From the NCBI RefSeq assembly GCF_005938385.1, contig NZ_VCRA01000002.1, positions 186,001 to 250,000 on the forward strand: a stretch of DNA of 64,000 bases. The letters are read 5' to 3'. The DNA is from Paenibacillus mesophilus. GTDB lineage: Bacteria > Bacillota > Bacilli > Paenibacillales > NBRC-103111. Positions 1 through 8,404 of the stretch are shown piece after piece (within the stretch, counting starts at the first letter, position 1; each line of letters begins with the position of its first letter). The translations under genes and the position numbers were made by a program. Under the pieces are notes generated by a model. That model made no database searches. It was not told the origin of the DNA and saw nothing but the letters and a program-made list of their open reading frames with translations.

Positions 1-728
1 CGGCCGGCAACGCCGTGAGCTTCATGGAAATGTCCGAGGTGCTGCGCGATCTGATCGCTGCGAATATTTTCGTCGTCAGCCGCAAAGGGAAAATTTTGGG
101 GTATGCGACGGGAGAGCTGCTGTCCGAGCCTTTGCACGAGATGATCGTTGAAAATCGCCGGTTGCCCGAAGACTACAACAACATCTTGAAAAAAATCGAA
201 GAAACATCGTCGAACGGCGATCAGGACAGCCCTTACTATATGTTTACGGAAAAAATACATTCGTTTTTCGCCGAGACGCATGTAACGATTATTCCGATTC
301 TCGGGGGCGGCGACCGTCTGGGGACGGTTGTGCTGACGCGCAGCGGAGATGCTTTCATCGACGACGATTTGATTATGGCGGAATATGGCACGACGATTAT
401 CGGCATGGAGATTTTGCGGGAGCATGCGGAAGAAATCGAGCTGGACGCGCGAAGCAAAGCCGTCGTGCAGGTTGCGGTCAATTCGCTGTCGTACAGCGAG
501 ATGGAAGCGGTCGACCATATTATCGAAGAATTGAAAGAGAAAGAAGGACTGCTTGTTGCGAGCAAAATAGCGGACCGGGTAGGCATTACCCGCTCGGTTA
601 TCGTCAACGCGCTCCGCAAACTGGAAAGCGCCGGCGTCATCGAGACGAGATCGCTCGGAATGAAAGGGACTTATATCAAAATATTGAACGATCAGCTCAT
701 GCAGAGCGTGGCGAACGCCAGAGCCTGA
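1..728 (+). CDS. codY: CodY, GTP/branched-chain amino acid sensing repressor (5' truncated by window edge)
   Basis: Global transcriptional repressor that senses GTP and isoleucine/valine and controls stationary-phase and nutrient genes. The frame is already open at base 3 ([17 protein letters not shown]) and matches the family from about residue 19, so roughly 20 N-terminal residues lie outside the window; the GTG at 15 is internal. Visible landmarks are the GAF-like sensor segment with [13 protein letters not shown] and [15 protein letters not shown], the linker [18 protein letters not shown], and the C-terminal winged helix-turn-helix with [20 protein letters not shown], which is nearly invariant in CodY. 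It lies directly upstream of flgB, as in B. subtilis, and is separated from it by a terminator. Confidence 0.96.
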   Translation, partial: AGNAVSFMEMSEVLRDLIAANIFVVSRKGKILGYATGELLSEPLHEMIVENRRLPEDYNNILKKIEETSSNGDQDSPYYMFTEKIHSFFAETHVTIIPILGGGDRLGTVVLTRSGDAFIDDDLIMAEYGTTIIGMEILREHAEEIELDARSKAVVQVAVNSLSYSEMEAVDHIIEELKEKEGLLVASKIADRVGITRSVIVNALRKLESAGVIETRSLGMKGTYIKILNDQLMQSVANARA

Positions 729-748
729 ATGACTTTCGTAACGGTTGA

Positions 749-780
749 AGCCCTGTCTTGTCAAAAGATAGGGCTTTTTG
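749..780 (+). terminator. Rho-independent terminator of codY
   Basis: An 11-bp stem (AGCCCTGTCTT paired with AAGATAGGGCT, one G-U pair) with a 5-nt loop, followed directly by TTTTTG. It starts 21 nt after the codY stop and should separate codY from the flagellar operon. Confidence 0.9.
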
Positions 781-805
781 CTTATTGTAAACTTTCCTAT
801 ATAGA
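778..805 (+). promoter_or_regulatory. Candidate SigA-type promoter of the fla/che operon
   Basis: TTGCTT (778-783), a 16-nt spacer and TATAGA (800-805), in the AT-rich 170 bp between the codY terminator and flgB. No SigD-type TAAA-N15-GCCGATAT site was found here. Other AT-rich hexamers nearby could serve instead, so the choice is weak. Confidence 0.3.
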
Positions 806-948
806 TGGAATATAGATATGGCCGTAATGTTACAAAAATAGACAATGAATAAATATTTTTTTTTGTTCAATAACTCGAATTTAGAAGGAATAGCGCTAAT
901 CGTGAAGAATACAATTACATAACTTTTTAGCGAAAGTGGGTATTTGGA

Positions 949-1353
949 ATGGCTTTATGGGACACTCCAAGCCTAGGGATGATGGAGCGGACGTTAGACG
1001 CGGCGGCATTTCGACAAAAAGTGATATCGAACAACGTCGCAAATATAGATACTCCTTATTTCAAACGGTCCGACGTGCTGTTCGAAGAGCTTTTGTCGAA
1101 GGAATTGAATAAAAAGTCGATACAAGGGCGAAGAACCGATCCGCGTCATATTCCGATCGGCCGGGTTGCCGCGCCGACCGTTCCCGAAGTCGTCGCAGAC
1201 GAGAACACGATGATGAACAACAACTTGAACAACGTGGATATCGACTACGAGATGACGCTGCTGGCCAAAAATCAGCTTCGGTATAACGTGCTGATCGGCC
1301 AAGTCAGTCATGATTTGAAAAATTACCGTACCGCGATGAATGGGGGGAGATAA
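949..1353 (+). CDS. flgB: Flagellar basal-body rod protein FlgB
   Basis: Proximal rod subunit of the flagellar basal body, exported by the flagellar type III system and assembled onto the MS ring. The 134 residues fit the family length. The N-terminal rod motif is clear (VISNNVANIDTPYFKRSDVLFEEL) and the C-terminus has the amphipathic axial helix (NNVDIDYEMTLLAKNQLRYN). The ATG at 949 has only a weak GTGGG ribosome site at 936-940. It is the first gene of the fla/che operon and lies 3 nt before flgC. Confidence 0.96.
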   Translation: MALWDTPSLGMMERTLDAAAFRQKVISNNVANIDTPYFKRSDVLFEELLSKELNKKSIQGRRTDPRHIPIGRVAAPTVPEVVADENTMMNNNLNNVDIDYEMTLLAKNQLRYNVLIGQVSHDLKNYRTAMNGGR

Positions 1354-1356
1354 GAA

Positions 1357-1806
1357 GTGAAGCTGACGAACGGATTCGACATTAGCTCCTCTGCCTTGAC
1401 CGCCCAGCGGTTCAGGATGGACGTTATTTCCTCGAACATCGCCAATGCGGATACGACCCGCGGGAAGCTTGTAAACGGCAGGTGGGTTCCTTACCAACGG
1501 AAGCTGATCGCGATGGAAGCGAAGGAACAGGCGCCGTTCTCCCAGTTGCTCCAGCAATCGATGCGCAATTCGACTGGGGAAGGCGTAAGAGTGTCGCGCG
1601 TGTTCGAAGACGAGGCGCCTTTCAAGCAAGTGTACAATCCGAATCATCCGGACGCCGATGAGCGCGGGTACGTAGAAATGCCGAACGTCGATATTTTGAA
1701 AGAGATGGTAGACATGATGTCGGCCTCCCGTTCGTATGATGCTAACGTTACTGCGTTGAACGCCACCAAGGCGATGATTACAAAAGCGCTAGAAATCGGC
1801 AAGTAA
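1357..1806 (+). CDS. flgC: Flagellar basal-body rod protein FlgC
   Basis: Second proximal rod subunit, 149 residues. It shows the flagellar axial-protein motif near the N-terminus (ISSNIANADTTRG) and the C-terminal segment NVDILKEMVDMMSASRSYDANVTALNATKAM, typical of FlgC. Translation starts at GTG 1357; the purine-rich TGGGGGGAGA inside the end of flgB serves as ribosome site, so the two genes are probably translationally coupled. Confidence 0.96.
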   Translation: MKLTNGFDISSSALTAQRFRMDVISSNIANADTTRGKLVNGRWVPYQRKLIAMEAKEQAPFSQLLQQSMRNSTGEGVRVSRVFEDEAPFKQVYNPNHPDADERGYVEMPNVDILKEMVDMMSASRSYDANVTALNATKAMITKALEIGK

Positions 1807-1849
1807 ATTCGTTCTACATAGGAATATCCACATCGGAGGGTCATGAAGC

Positions 1850-2158
1850 ATGATCGATCAAATCGGGTTTTTACCCAAAAAACCACTCGTATCCTTGGAC
1901 CCGAACTCGGCCAAGGACGCCGGCGCCGCAGAAATCGCCAAAGATTTCGGCTCGTTCCTGAACGGCGCCATGAACAATTTGAACAAGCAGCATACGGTGG
2001 TCGATACTTTGAACGATAAATTCGTGACTGGAGAATTCGCCGATGCACACCAGCTTACGATCGCAGCCGAGAAGCTCTCTCTCAGCCTGGAAATGACCGT
2101 GCAAATTCGCAATAAAATTATCGAAGCCTATCAGGAGGTAATGAGGACGCAGATCTAA
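1850..2158 (+). CDS. fliE: Flagellar hook-basal body protein FliE
   Basis: Adapter between the MS ring and the rod, 102 residues, the usual size. The recognisable C-terminal half (FLNGAMNNLNKQHTVVDTLNDKF and GEFADAHQLTIAAEKLSLSLEMTVQIRNKIIEAYQEVMR, here quoted in two parts) is the conserved FliE helix pair. ATG 1850 follows GGAGGGTC at 1835-1842. It sits between flgC and fliF as in other Bacillales. Confidence 0.95.
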   Translation: MIDQIGFLPKKPLVSLDPNSAKDAGAAEIAKDFGSFLNGAMNNLNKQHTVVDTLNDKFVTGEFADAHQLTIAAEKLSLSLEMTVQIRNKIIEAYQEVMRTQI

Positions 2159-2200
2159 TCGTACCAGTAGTCGCAGCAGATTCCCGGGCGGGGTGACATA

Positions 2201-3787
2201 GTGAATGAGACACTAGTCCAATATCGAGAGAAAGCTACTCAATATTGGAAACAGTTAAGTAAAAATCAAAAATATATGGTGCTGGGTACGATCGTCATTT
2301 TACTCGCGGTCGTAATCCTGACCTCGATCAATTTATCCAAAACGGAATTTGCCACGGCGTTCCGGAACTTGCAGCCGAACGACGCCGCCAACATAAAGAA
2401 ATATTTGGACGACTCAAAAATCCCCTATCAGCTAAGCGCCGACGGAACCGCGATAGCCGTTCCTGCGAACGAAGCCGCATCGATCAAGCTCGAGGTCGAA
2501 TCGCAAGGATTGAACAAAAACGGATCGCTCGGCTACGGAGCGTTCGAAGGCAGCAACACGTTCGGCATGTCCGACAACGAATTCAATGTGAAGCTGATCA
2601 ACGCCATGCAGGGCGAAATTCAGCAAATGTTCAACCAGATCAACGGCGTCGCCAGCTCGAAAGTACTCATTACCGTACCGAAGGAAAGCGCCTTTGTATC
2701 TACACAACCCCAGGAATCGACGGCGTCCGTCGTACTGAATATCGAGAACGGTTACCGGTTTGACCAGGCCCAAATCGATACGATGTACAATCTCGTCGCC
2801 AAGACGATCGCCAAACTCAAGTACGAGAACATTACGATCTCCAACCAAAAGGGCGAGCTGCTTCCATATTCCAAGACAAATGGTGTGGTCGCTGGAACCT
2901 CGGGTCAAATTCAACAGCAATTCCAAGTGAAAAACCAGTTTCAAAATGATCTGCAAAAAAATATAATGAGTCTGTTGGGGAAAATGTACGCACCCGACAA
3001 AGTTGTCGTCAGCGTGATTTCCACCTTGAACTTCGATCAGAAAACGAGCAAGCAAAACTTGGTGACTCCTGTCAACACGGTGGACGGCAGAGGCATCGAG
3101 ATCAGCGTCCAGGAAAACAACAAATCGGCGACAAGTACGGGAGGCTCGACCGGCGGAGTGCCGGGAACGGGGAATACGGACGTACCCACCTACCAAGGCG
3201 GCCAAAACGGCGGCGGCCAGTCGCAATCGGAAGAAACAAATAGAATCGTTAATTTTGAAGTGAATCGGATTACGAACGATATTGTTTCAAGCCCTTTTAT
3301 CGTAAAAGATTTGTCGATAAGTGTCGGAATCGAACCGCCGGTGAAGGACGATCCGAACTCTCTTACTCAGGAAATGAAAGACAATATTCAAAGAACGCTC
3401 GCAAGCATCGTCTCCGCAACACTGGCAGACAGCGGTCAGGCATATACGGAAGCGGATATAGCCAGAAAAGTAACTTTGTTCGCCCAACCGTTCGCGGTTA
3501 CGCCGGGGATGGAGCAGGCCGGAATCAATTATTGGATGTGGGGCGGAATCGGCGTTGCCGCAATGGCTCTTGCCGGCGTCGGCGGCTTTATGATCCGGCG
3601 CAGAAAGCAAAAGCAGCTGGAGCAGCTCGAGGAGGAGCTCGCTCCGCCGACAAAAGTGGAGCTTCCGACTATCGATATCGAGAACGTCTCGAACGAAAGT
3701 CAAGTTCGCAAACAATTGGAAGGACTCGCTAAGAGGAAGCCGGATGAATTTGTGAACTTGCTGCGCACTTGGCTAGTAGATGAATAA
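2201..3787 (+). CDS. fliF: Flagellar MS-ring protein FliF
   Basis: Builds the membrane MS ring around the export gate and anchors the C ring through FliG. The protein has 528 residues: a short cytoplasmic start, transmembrane segment at about 26-45 (MVLGTIVILLAVVILTSI), the ring-building YscJ-like domains (FRNLQPNDAANIKKYLDDS; AMQGEIQQMFNQINGVASSKVLI), a Gly/Ser/Gln-rich linker near 310-345, a second membrane segment near 447-470 and a FliG-binding C-terminal tail ending LLRTWLVDE. Translation starts at GTG 2201 behind GGGCGGGGTGA. fliG follows 12 nt downstream. Confidence 0.97.
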   Translation: MNETLVQYREKATQYWKQLSKNQKYMVLGTIVILLAVVILTSINLSKTEFATAFRNLQPNDAANIKKYLDDSKIPYQLSADGTAIAVPANEAASIKLEVESQGLNKNGSLGYGAFEGSNTFGMSDNEFNVKLINAMQGEIQQMFNQINGVASSKVLITVPKESAFVSTQPQESTASVVLNIENGYRFDQAQIDTMYNLVAKTIAKLKYENITISNQKGELLPYSKTNGVVAGTSGQIQQQFQVKNQFQNDLQKNIMSLLGKMYAPDKVVVSVISTLNFDQKTSKQNLVTPVNTVDGRGIEISVQENNKSATSTGGSTGGVPGTGNTDVPTYQGGQNGGGQSQSEETNRIVNFEVNRITNDIVSSPFIVKDLSISVGIEPPVKDDPNSLTQEMKDNIQRTLASIVSATLADSGQAYTEADIARKVTLFAQPFAVTPGMEQAGINYWMWGGIGVAAMALAGVGGFMIRRRKQKQLEQLEEELAPPTKVELPTIDIENVSNESQVRKQLEGLAKRKPDEFVNLLRTWLVDE

Positions 3788-3799
3788 GGAGGGACTTCT

Positions 3800-4816
3800 G
3801 TGGCGAAAGCGGTGCAGCAAGGATTGACCGGGCGACAAAAGGCCGCCATTTTGCTCATCAGTCTCGGGCCGGAAGTATCCGCCCAAATTTTCAAGCATTT
3901 GCGCGAGGAAGAAATCGAACAATTGACGCTTGAAATCGCCAATGTGCGTAAAGTGGATAATGCCGAGAAAGAAGCCATTTTAGCGGAATTTCATCAAATT
4001 TGCTTGGTGCAGGAGTATATTTCCCAAGGCGGGATTCAATACGCCAAAGAAATTTTGGAGAAGGCGCTCGGCTCAAGCAAAGCAATGGATATTATCAACA
4101 GGCTGACGGCCACGCTGCAAGTAAGGCCGTTCGATTTCGCCCGCAAGGCGGATCCGGCTCAAATCTTAAACTTTATCCAGAACGAAAATTCGCAGACGAT
4201 CGCACTCATTTTATCTTATTTGCAGCCCGATCAGGCGTCGATCATTTTATCGTCGCTGCCGCAGGATAAGCAGGCGGATGTCGCGAAGCGGATCGCGATG
4301 ATGGACAGTACGTCGCCGGAAGTTATCAACCAGGTGGAACGCGTGCTGGAGCAGAAGCTGTCCTCGACCGTTACGCAGGACTATACGTCGGCGGGCGGCA
4401 TCGAAGCAATCGTACAAATATTGAACGGAGTCGATCGCGGAACGGAGCGGACGATTCTCGACTCGCTGGAAATTCAGGATCCTGAGCTCGCCGAAGAAAT
4501 CAAGAAGCGGATGTTCGTATTCGAGGATATCGTCAATATCGACAACCGTTCGATTCAACGCATTATCCGGGATATCGAGAACGCCGACCTGCAGCTTGCG
4601 CTCAAAGTCGCGAGCGAGGAAGTGCGCGAAGTCATTTTCCGGAATATGTCCAAGCGTATGGCGGAAACGTTCCGCGAGGAAATGGAATATATGGGGCCCG
4701 TCCGGCTGCGCGACGTCGAGGAGGCGCAGACGCGCATCGTAGCGACGATCCGTCGACTGGAGGAGTCGGGAGAAATCATTATCGCTCGCGGCGGAGGAGA
4801 CGATATCATTGTCTAA
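3800..4816 (+). CDS. fliG: Flagellar motor switch protein FliG
   Basis: C-ring rotor protein that binds FliF and meets the MotA stator. The 338 residues include the N-terminal FliF-binding domain (LTGRQKAAILLISLGPE), the middle domain, and the C-terminal torque domain (FEDIVNIDNRSIQRIIRDIE, followed by ALKVASEEVREVIFRNMSKR) with the usual charged helix. One oddity is that the middle-domain EHPQ motif reads ENSQ (FIQNENSQTIALILSYL). GTG start at 3800 after AGGAGGGA. The last 8 nt overlap fliH. Confidence 0.97.
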   Translation: MAKAVQQGLTGRQKAAILLISLGPEVSAQIFKHLREEEIEQLTLEIANVRKVDNAEKEAILAEFHQICLVQEYISQGGIQYAKEILEKALGSSKAMDIINRLTATLQVRPFDFARKADPAQILNFIQNENSQTIALILSYLQPDQASIILSSLPQDKQADVAKRIAMMDSTSPEVINQVERVLEQKLSSTVTQDYTSAGGIEAIVQILNGVDRGTERTILDSLEIQDPELAEEIKKRMFVFEDIVNIDNRSIQRIIRDIENADLQLALKVASEEVREVIFRNMSKRMAETFREEMEYMGPVRLRDVEEAQTRIVATIRRLEESGEIIIARGGGDDIIV

Positions 4817-5657
4817 CGTCATTAAAGCGACCCATTATATTCCTATAGACGATAAAAAGCTGATCCAGGTTTCACATTCGGATCCGAATTCGGACAAAGA
4901 AGCGGTCGGCGGTGTTGCCGAACAGTCCGAAGACGAGTCTGAGGCCGTCCCTGCAGAGGTTACGGCGGCACTGGCGGCCAAAGAGCAAATTATTCGCGAT
5001 GCGGAGTCGTATGCCGAGTCGGTCGTTGCCGAAGCTTCGGAAGAAGCGAAGCGTATACGGCAGGACGCGAATGAAGAAGTGGAGAGATGGTGGCGCCAGC
5101 GCAGGATGGACGATGAGACCGCTGCGGCAAATGCACGCGAGGCGGGCCATCAAGCCGGCTATCGGCAAGGGCTGGATGAAGCGGAATCCCATGTCCGCGG
5201 CCAATATGAGCAGCTGCTGGGCGAGGCGCAGGCCATTATCGAGAGCGCGGTGGCGATCAAGCATCAATTGATTCAAGAATCGGAGCCGTTTCTGATCGAG
5301 CTCAGCTGCTCGATCGCCGAGAAAATTATTACCCGTCAGCTTTCCGTAGAGCCCGAGTGGTCGATCGAATTGATCAAGAAGGTGCTTATGCGCAGACGGG
5401 AGCAAGGAATTATTACATTGTGCGTATCGGCGGAGCATTTTCAGTTTGTACTGGATGCGAGGGAAGAGCTGATGCTGGCGATCGACTCGCAGGCCGAACT
5501 GCAAATCATTCCCGATCCGACGGTGCACGATCATGGGTGCGTTATCCGTTCTTCCTTCGGCAGCATCGATGCGAGAATCGACACGCAGCTGAATGAAATC
5601 AAAAAAGGGTTGCAGCAAGTGGCCTTGAGAAGCGAAGGAGCCTATGACGATGAATAA
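4809..5657 (+). CDS. fliH: Flagellar assembly protein FliH
   Basis: Peripheral stator-like subunit that regulates the FliI export ATPase. 282 residues with an acidic N-terminus, a long coiled coil (about 65-150, rich in Ala/Glu/Arg with AxxxG-type spacing) and a C-terminal vacuolar-ATPase-E-like domain (ELSCSIAEKIITRQLSVEPEW; VIRSSFGSIDARIDTQLNEIKKGL). TTG start at 4809, overlapping the end of fliG by 8 nt; its own end overlaps the start of fliI by 14 nt, consistent with tight coupling. Confidence 0.93.
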   Translation: MSNVIKATHYIPIDDKKLIQVSHSDPNSDKEAVGGVAEQSEDESEAVPAEVTAALAAKEQIIRDAESYAESVVAEASEEAKRIRQDANEEVERWWRQRRMDDETAAANAREAGHQAGYRQGLDEAESHVRGQYEQLLGEAQAIIESAVAIKHQLIQESEPFLIELSCSIAEKIITRQLSVEPEWSIELIKKVLMRRREQGIITLCVSAEHFQFVLDAREELMLAIDSQAELQIIPDPTVHDHGCVIRSSFGSIDARIDTQLNEIKKGLQQVALRSEGAYDDE

Positions 5658-6972
5658 CGCTCCTCAAGCCGGAAAATATATCGATTACTTGCGGCATATC
5701 GATCCGATCCGGGTGAACGGCAAGGTGACGCAGGTCATCGGCTTGACGGTAGAGTCCGAAGGACCGGACGCCAGCGTCGGCGACGTCTGCTACATATACC
5801 CGTTCAAGTCGGCTCAGCCGCTCAAAGCCGAAGTGGTCGGTTTTCGCAATAACAAAGTCATTCTGATGCCGCTCGGGGAGCTGCATTCGATCGGTCCGGG
5901 GTGCGATGTCGTAGGGACCGGGAAGCCATTGACCGTACAGGTCGGACACGAGCTGCTGGGTAAAGTGCTGGACGGACTCGGTCAGCCGCTGGACGGATCA
6001 TTCTTGCCGACGCGAATGGCCCACTATTCGACGAATGCTGCAGTCAACAATCCGCTTAAGCGTCCCCGGGTGCATGAACCGATAAGCGTCGGGGTGCGCT
6101 GCATCGACGGGCTGCTTACTCTCGGCAAAGGGCAGCGCGTAGGCATATTCGCCGGCTCCGGGGTCGGGAAAAGCACGCTGATGGGCATGATCGCCAGGAA
6201 TACGTCCGCAGACGTCAACGTCATCGGACTGATCGGCGAACGCGGCCGCGAAGTTCTGGATTTTATCGAACGGGATCTGGGCCCGGAGGGGCTGGCCCGT
6301 TCCGTCGTGGTAGTCGCTACTTCGGATCAGCCCGCATTAATCCGGATGAAGGGCGCCTTGATCGCTACGACGATAGCCGAATATTTTCGCGACCGCGGCT
6401 TGAACGTCATGCTCATGATGGATTCCGTCACGCGTTACGCCATGGCGCTGCGCGAAGTAGGTCTTGCTATCGGGGAACCGCCCGCGACACGCGGATATAC
6501 ACCGTCGGTGTTTGCAAATTTGCCCAAGCTGCTCGAACGGGCCGGTACCGGACCGAAAGGGTCGATTACCGCGTTTTATACCGTTCTCGTAGACGGGGAC
6601 GACATGAACGAGCCTATCGCCGATACGGTGAGGGGTATATTGGACGGCCATATCGTTTTGGACAGGAGCTTGGCACATAAAGGCCACTATCCGGCCATCA
6701 ACGTATTGGCCAGCGTAAGCCGATGCATGAAAGAGATCGTTCCCGAACAGCAGACGGACGCGGCCGACCGATTGAAGCGGCTGTTGTCCATTTATAAAGA
6801 TTCGGAGGACTTGATCAATATCGGGGCGTACCAAAGAGGCTCGAATCATGAAATCGACACTTCGCTTGAATACATACAGACGATTTGGGGCTTCTTGAGG
6901 CAGAAGACGAGCGAGAAGATCGGCTACAACGATGCATACAACGAGTTGATCCAACAATTCGGCGGAGGATGA
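5644..6972 (+). CDS. fliI: Flagellum-specific export ATPase FliI
   Basis: Hexameric F1-beta-like ATPase that energises substrate entry into the flagellar type III export apparatus. Of 442 residues, the P-loop FAGSGVGKSTLMG is near 168-180, the Walker B segment LMMDSVTRYAMALREVG near 257-272, and the FliI/YscN signature PPATRGYTPSVFANLPKLLE follows. ATG 5644 lies in a GAAGGAGCCT context within fliH. fliJ starts 4 nt after its stop. Confidence 0.98.
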   Translation: MTMNNAPQAGKYIDYLRHIDPIRVNGKVTQVIGLTVESEGPDASVGDVCYIYPFKSAQPLKAEVVGFRNNKVILMPLGELHSIGPGCDVVGTGKPLTVQVGHELLGKVLDGLGQPLDGSFLPTRMAHYSTNAAVNNPLKRPRVHEPISVGVRCIDGLLTLGKGQRVGIFAGSGVGKSTLMGMIARNTSADVNVIGLIGERGREVLDFIERDLGPEGLARSVVVVATSDQPALIRMKGALIATTIAEYFRDRGLNVMLMMDSVTRYAMALREVGLAIGEPPATRGYTPSVFANLPKLLERAGTGPKGSITAFYTVLVDGDDMNEPIADTVRGILDGHIVLDRSLAHKGHYPAINVLASVSRCMKEIVPEQQTDAADRLKRLLSIYKDSEDLINIGAYQRGSNHEIDTSLEYIQTIWGFLRQKTSEKIGYNDAYNELIQQFGGG

Positions 6973-6976
6973 GTTC

Positions 6977-7417
6977 ATGCGGTTCCGATACCCCTTGCAA
7001 AAGCTGGTCGATTTGAAGACGAATGAAAAAGAGCAGGCGGAGTGGATGCTGTCCGAAGCGGTAGGGCGTCTTCAGCGGGAAGAGAGTGCGTTGTCGGAGC
7101 TTATGGCCGAGCAAGCCCAGGTTGGCGAAGAGCTCGAGAACGCCTCGGTCCGCAGCACGACCATCTCTCAAATGCAGCTGCTTCAGCATTATTCGCAGCA
7201 TCTGGAACAGATGATCCGCCTCAAAACAAAGGACGTTGATGGGGCGAAGTCGGACGTGGCGGATAAACAGCTCGTCTTGTCCGGCAAGATGATGGAAGAG
7301 AAAGTATGGACGAAAGCGAAGGAAAAGGCGCAGCTTCAGTTTACCGCCTTCGTCTTGAAAAAAGAACAGGAAGAGTTGGACGAAATCGCGCTGAACCGCC
7401 GCATCCAGACGATTTAA
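6977..7417 (+). CDS. fliJ: Flagellar export chaperone/ATPase stalk FliJ
   Basis: Coiled-coil central-stalk protein of the export ATPase, 146 residues. The start MRFRYPLQKLVDLKTNEKEQAEW is the characteristic FliJ N-terminus, followed by continuous heptad-like helix. Sequence conservation is low in this family, so position between fliI and the MotE-like gene supports the call. Confidence 0.92.
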   Translation: MRFRYPLQKLVDLKTNEKEQAEWMLSEAVGRLQREESALSELMAEQAQVGEELENASVRSTTISQMQLLQHYSQHLEQMIRLKTKDVDGAKSDVADKQLVLSGKMMEEKVWTKAKEKAQLQFTAFVLKKEQEELDEIALNRRIQTI

Positions 7418-7450
7418 CGAAGCATACGAGTGGAAGGGGGCTTAAGCGTT

Positions 7451-8362
7451 ATGGCGAATGCGGACGTGGAGAAATCTTCGTACGGAGCGTTCGAGCGTTT
7501 CCTGTTTTACGCGACGCCGATCATTTTCACCTTGGTGCTGCTGGGCGTCTTGTATGCGCTGTTCGATTCGAGCATCATGAACGGCGTGTTGAGGGCAGCG
7601 AATAAAGTACCGGGGCTGGAGAAAATACTTCCCGATCCGAAAACGAATGAAAAAGTAACGCTGCCGTCTGGGGCGAAGGAAAGCACGGCTGCTCCCGAGT
7701 CGGACGCCGCCGCTGTCGAACAATTAAAGGCGCAGCTCGCGCAAGCGAAGGCGGAGCTGCAAAGCTCGGTGAATCAAAGCCAGCAAAAGGACCAGACGAT
7801 CAAAGATTTGAAGACGCAAATCACCGAGCTTGACGACAAGCTCAAGACGAAAACGCAAACCGATCAGGAGTACCGGGCGCAAGTGCAGCAGCTTGCTTCC
7901 ATCTATGCAGGCATGATGCCGACAAAATCGGCGCCGATTCTGGAGGCATTGACGCTGAAGGAACGTGTGCTCGTCCTGAGCGAGATGAAGCCTGCCGATC
8001 GCGGCAAAATATTGGAGAGAATGACCCCCGCTGTCGCGGCGGAAGCTTCGATCCAGCTGAAAGACGCCGTTCCGGCCAAAGATATGCAAATTGCGGCATT
8101 GCAGGAACGGCTGGACGTCAACAAGAAGCAAGAACAGAAAGCGGCTCCGGCCATTACGAAGGACGACCTCGGCCAGACCTTCTCGCAGATGGTTCCCAAA
8201 AGCGCGGCGGCGATATTGATCGAGATGAACACGGCCAGCCAGCCCCGGGTGCTGGAAATATTGAAAGCGATGGATAGCGCGGGCCGTGCCAGGGTGCTTG
8301 CCGCCATCTCCGATGCCAACAAGCAAACGGCGGCCTCGCTTGGAGCGAAGCTGACGGAATAG
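7451..8362 (+). CDS. MotE-like flagellar protein (YlxF family, MgtE-N-like repeats)
   Basis: Membrane-anchored flagellar protein in the position of B. subtilis ylxF. 303 residues: a transmembrane helix near 17-38 (FYATPIIFTLVLLGVLYALF), an Ala/Glu/Gln-rich coiled coil (about 90-150), then two helical repeats like the MgtE N-terminal domain (YAGMMPTKSAPILEAL; FSQMVPKSAAAILIEM). MotE-type proteins chaperone the stator protein MotB in other bacteria; that role is inferred here. ATG 7451 is preferred over the in-frame GTG at 7430 because GGAAGGGGG lies between them. Confidence 0.8.
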   Translation: MANADVEKSSYGAFERFLFYATPIIFTLVLLGVLYALFDSSIMNGVLRAANKVPGLEKILPDPKTNEKVTLPSGAKESTAAPESDAAAVEQLKAQLAQAKAELQSSVNQSQQKDQTIKDLKTQITELDDKLKTKTQTDQEYRAQVQQLASIYAGMMPTKSAPILEALTLKERVLVLSEMKPADRGKILERMTPAVAAEASIQLKDAVPAKDMQIAALQERLDVNKKQEQKAAPAITKDDLGQTFSQMVPKSAAAILIEMNTASQPRVLEILKAMDSAGRARVLAAISDANKQTAASLGAKLTE

Positions 8363-8404
8363 CTCGCCATATGAGGTTCAGCGCATTGAAAGGAGGTGAT
8401 AACT

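Noticed and set aside
729-948. SigD-type promoter upstream of flgB
   Set aside because: No TAAA-N15-GCCGATAT arrangement found; only AT-rich SigA-like hexamers.
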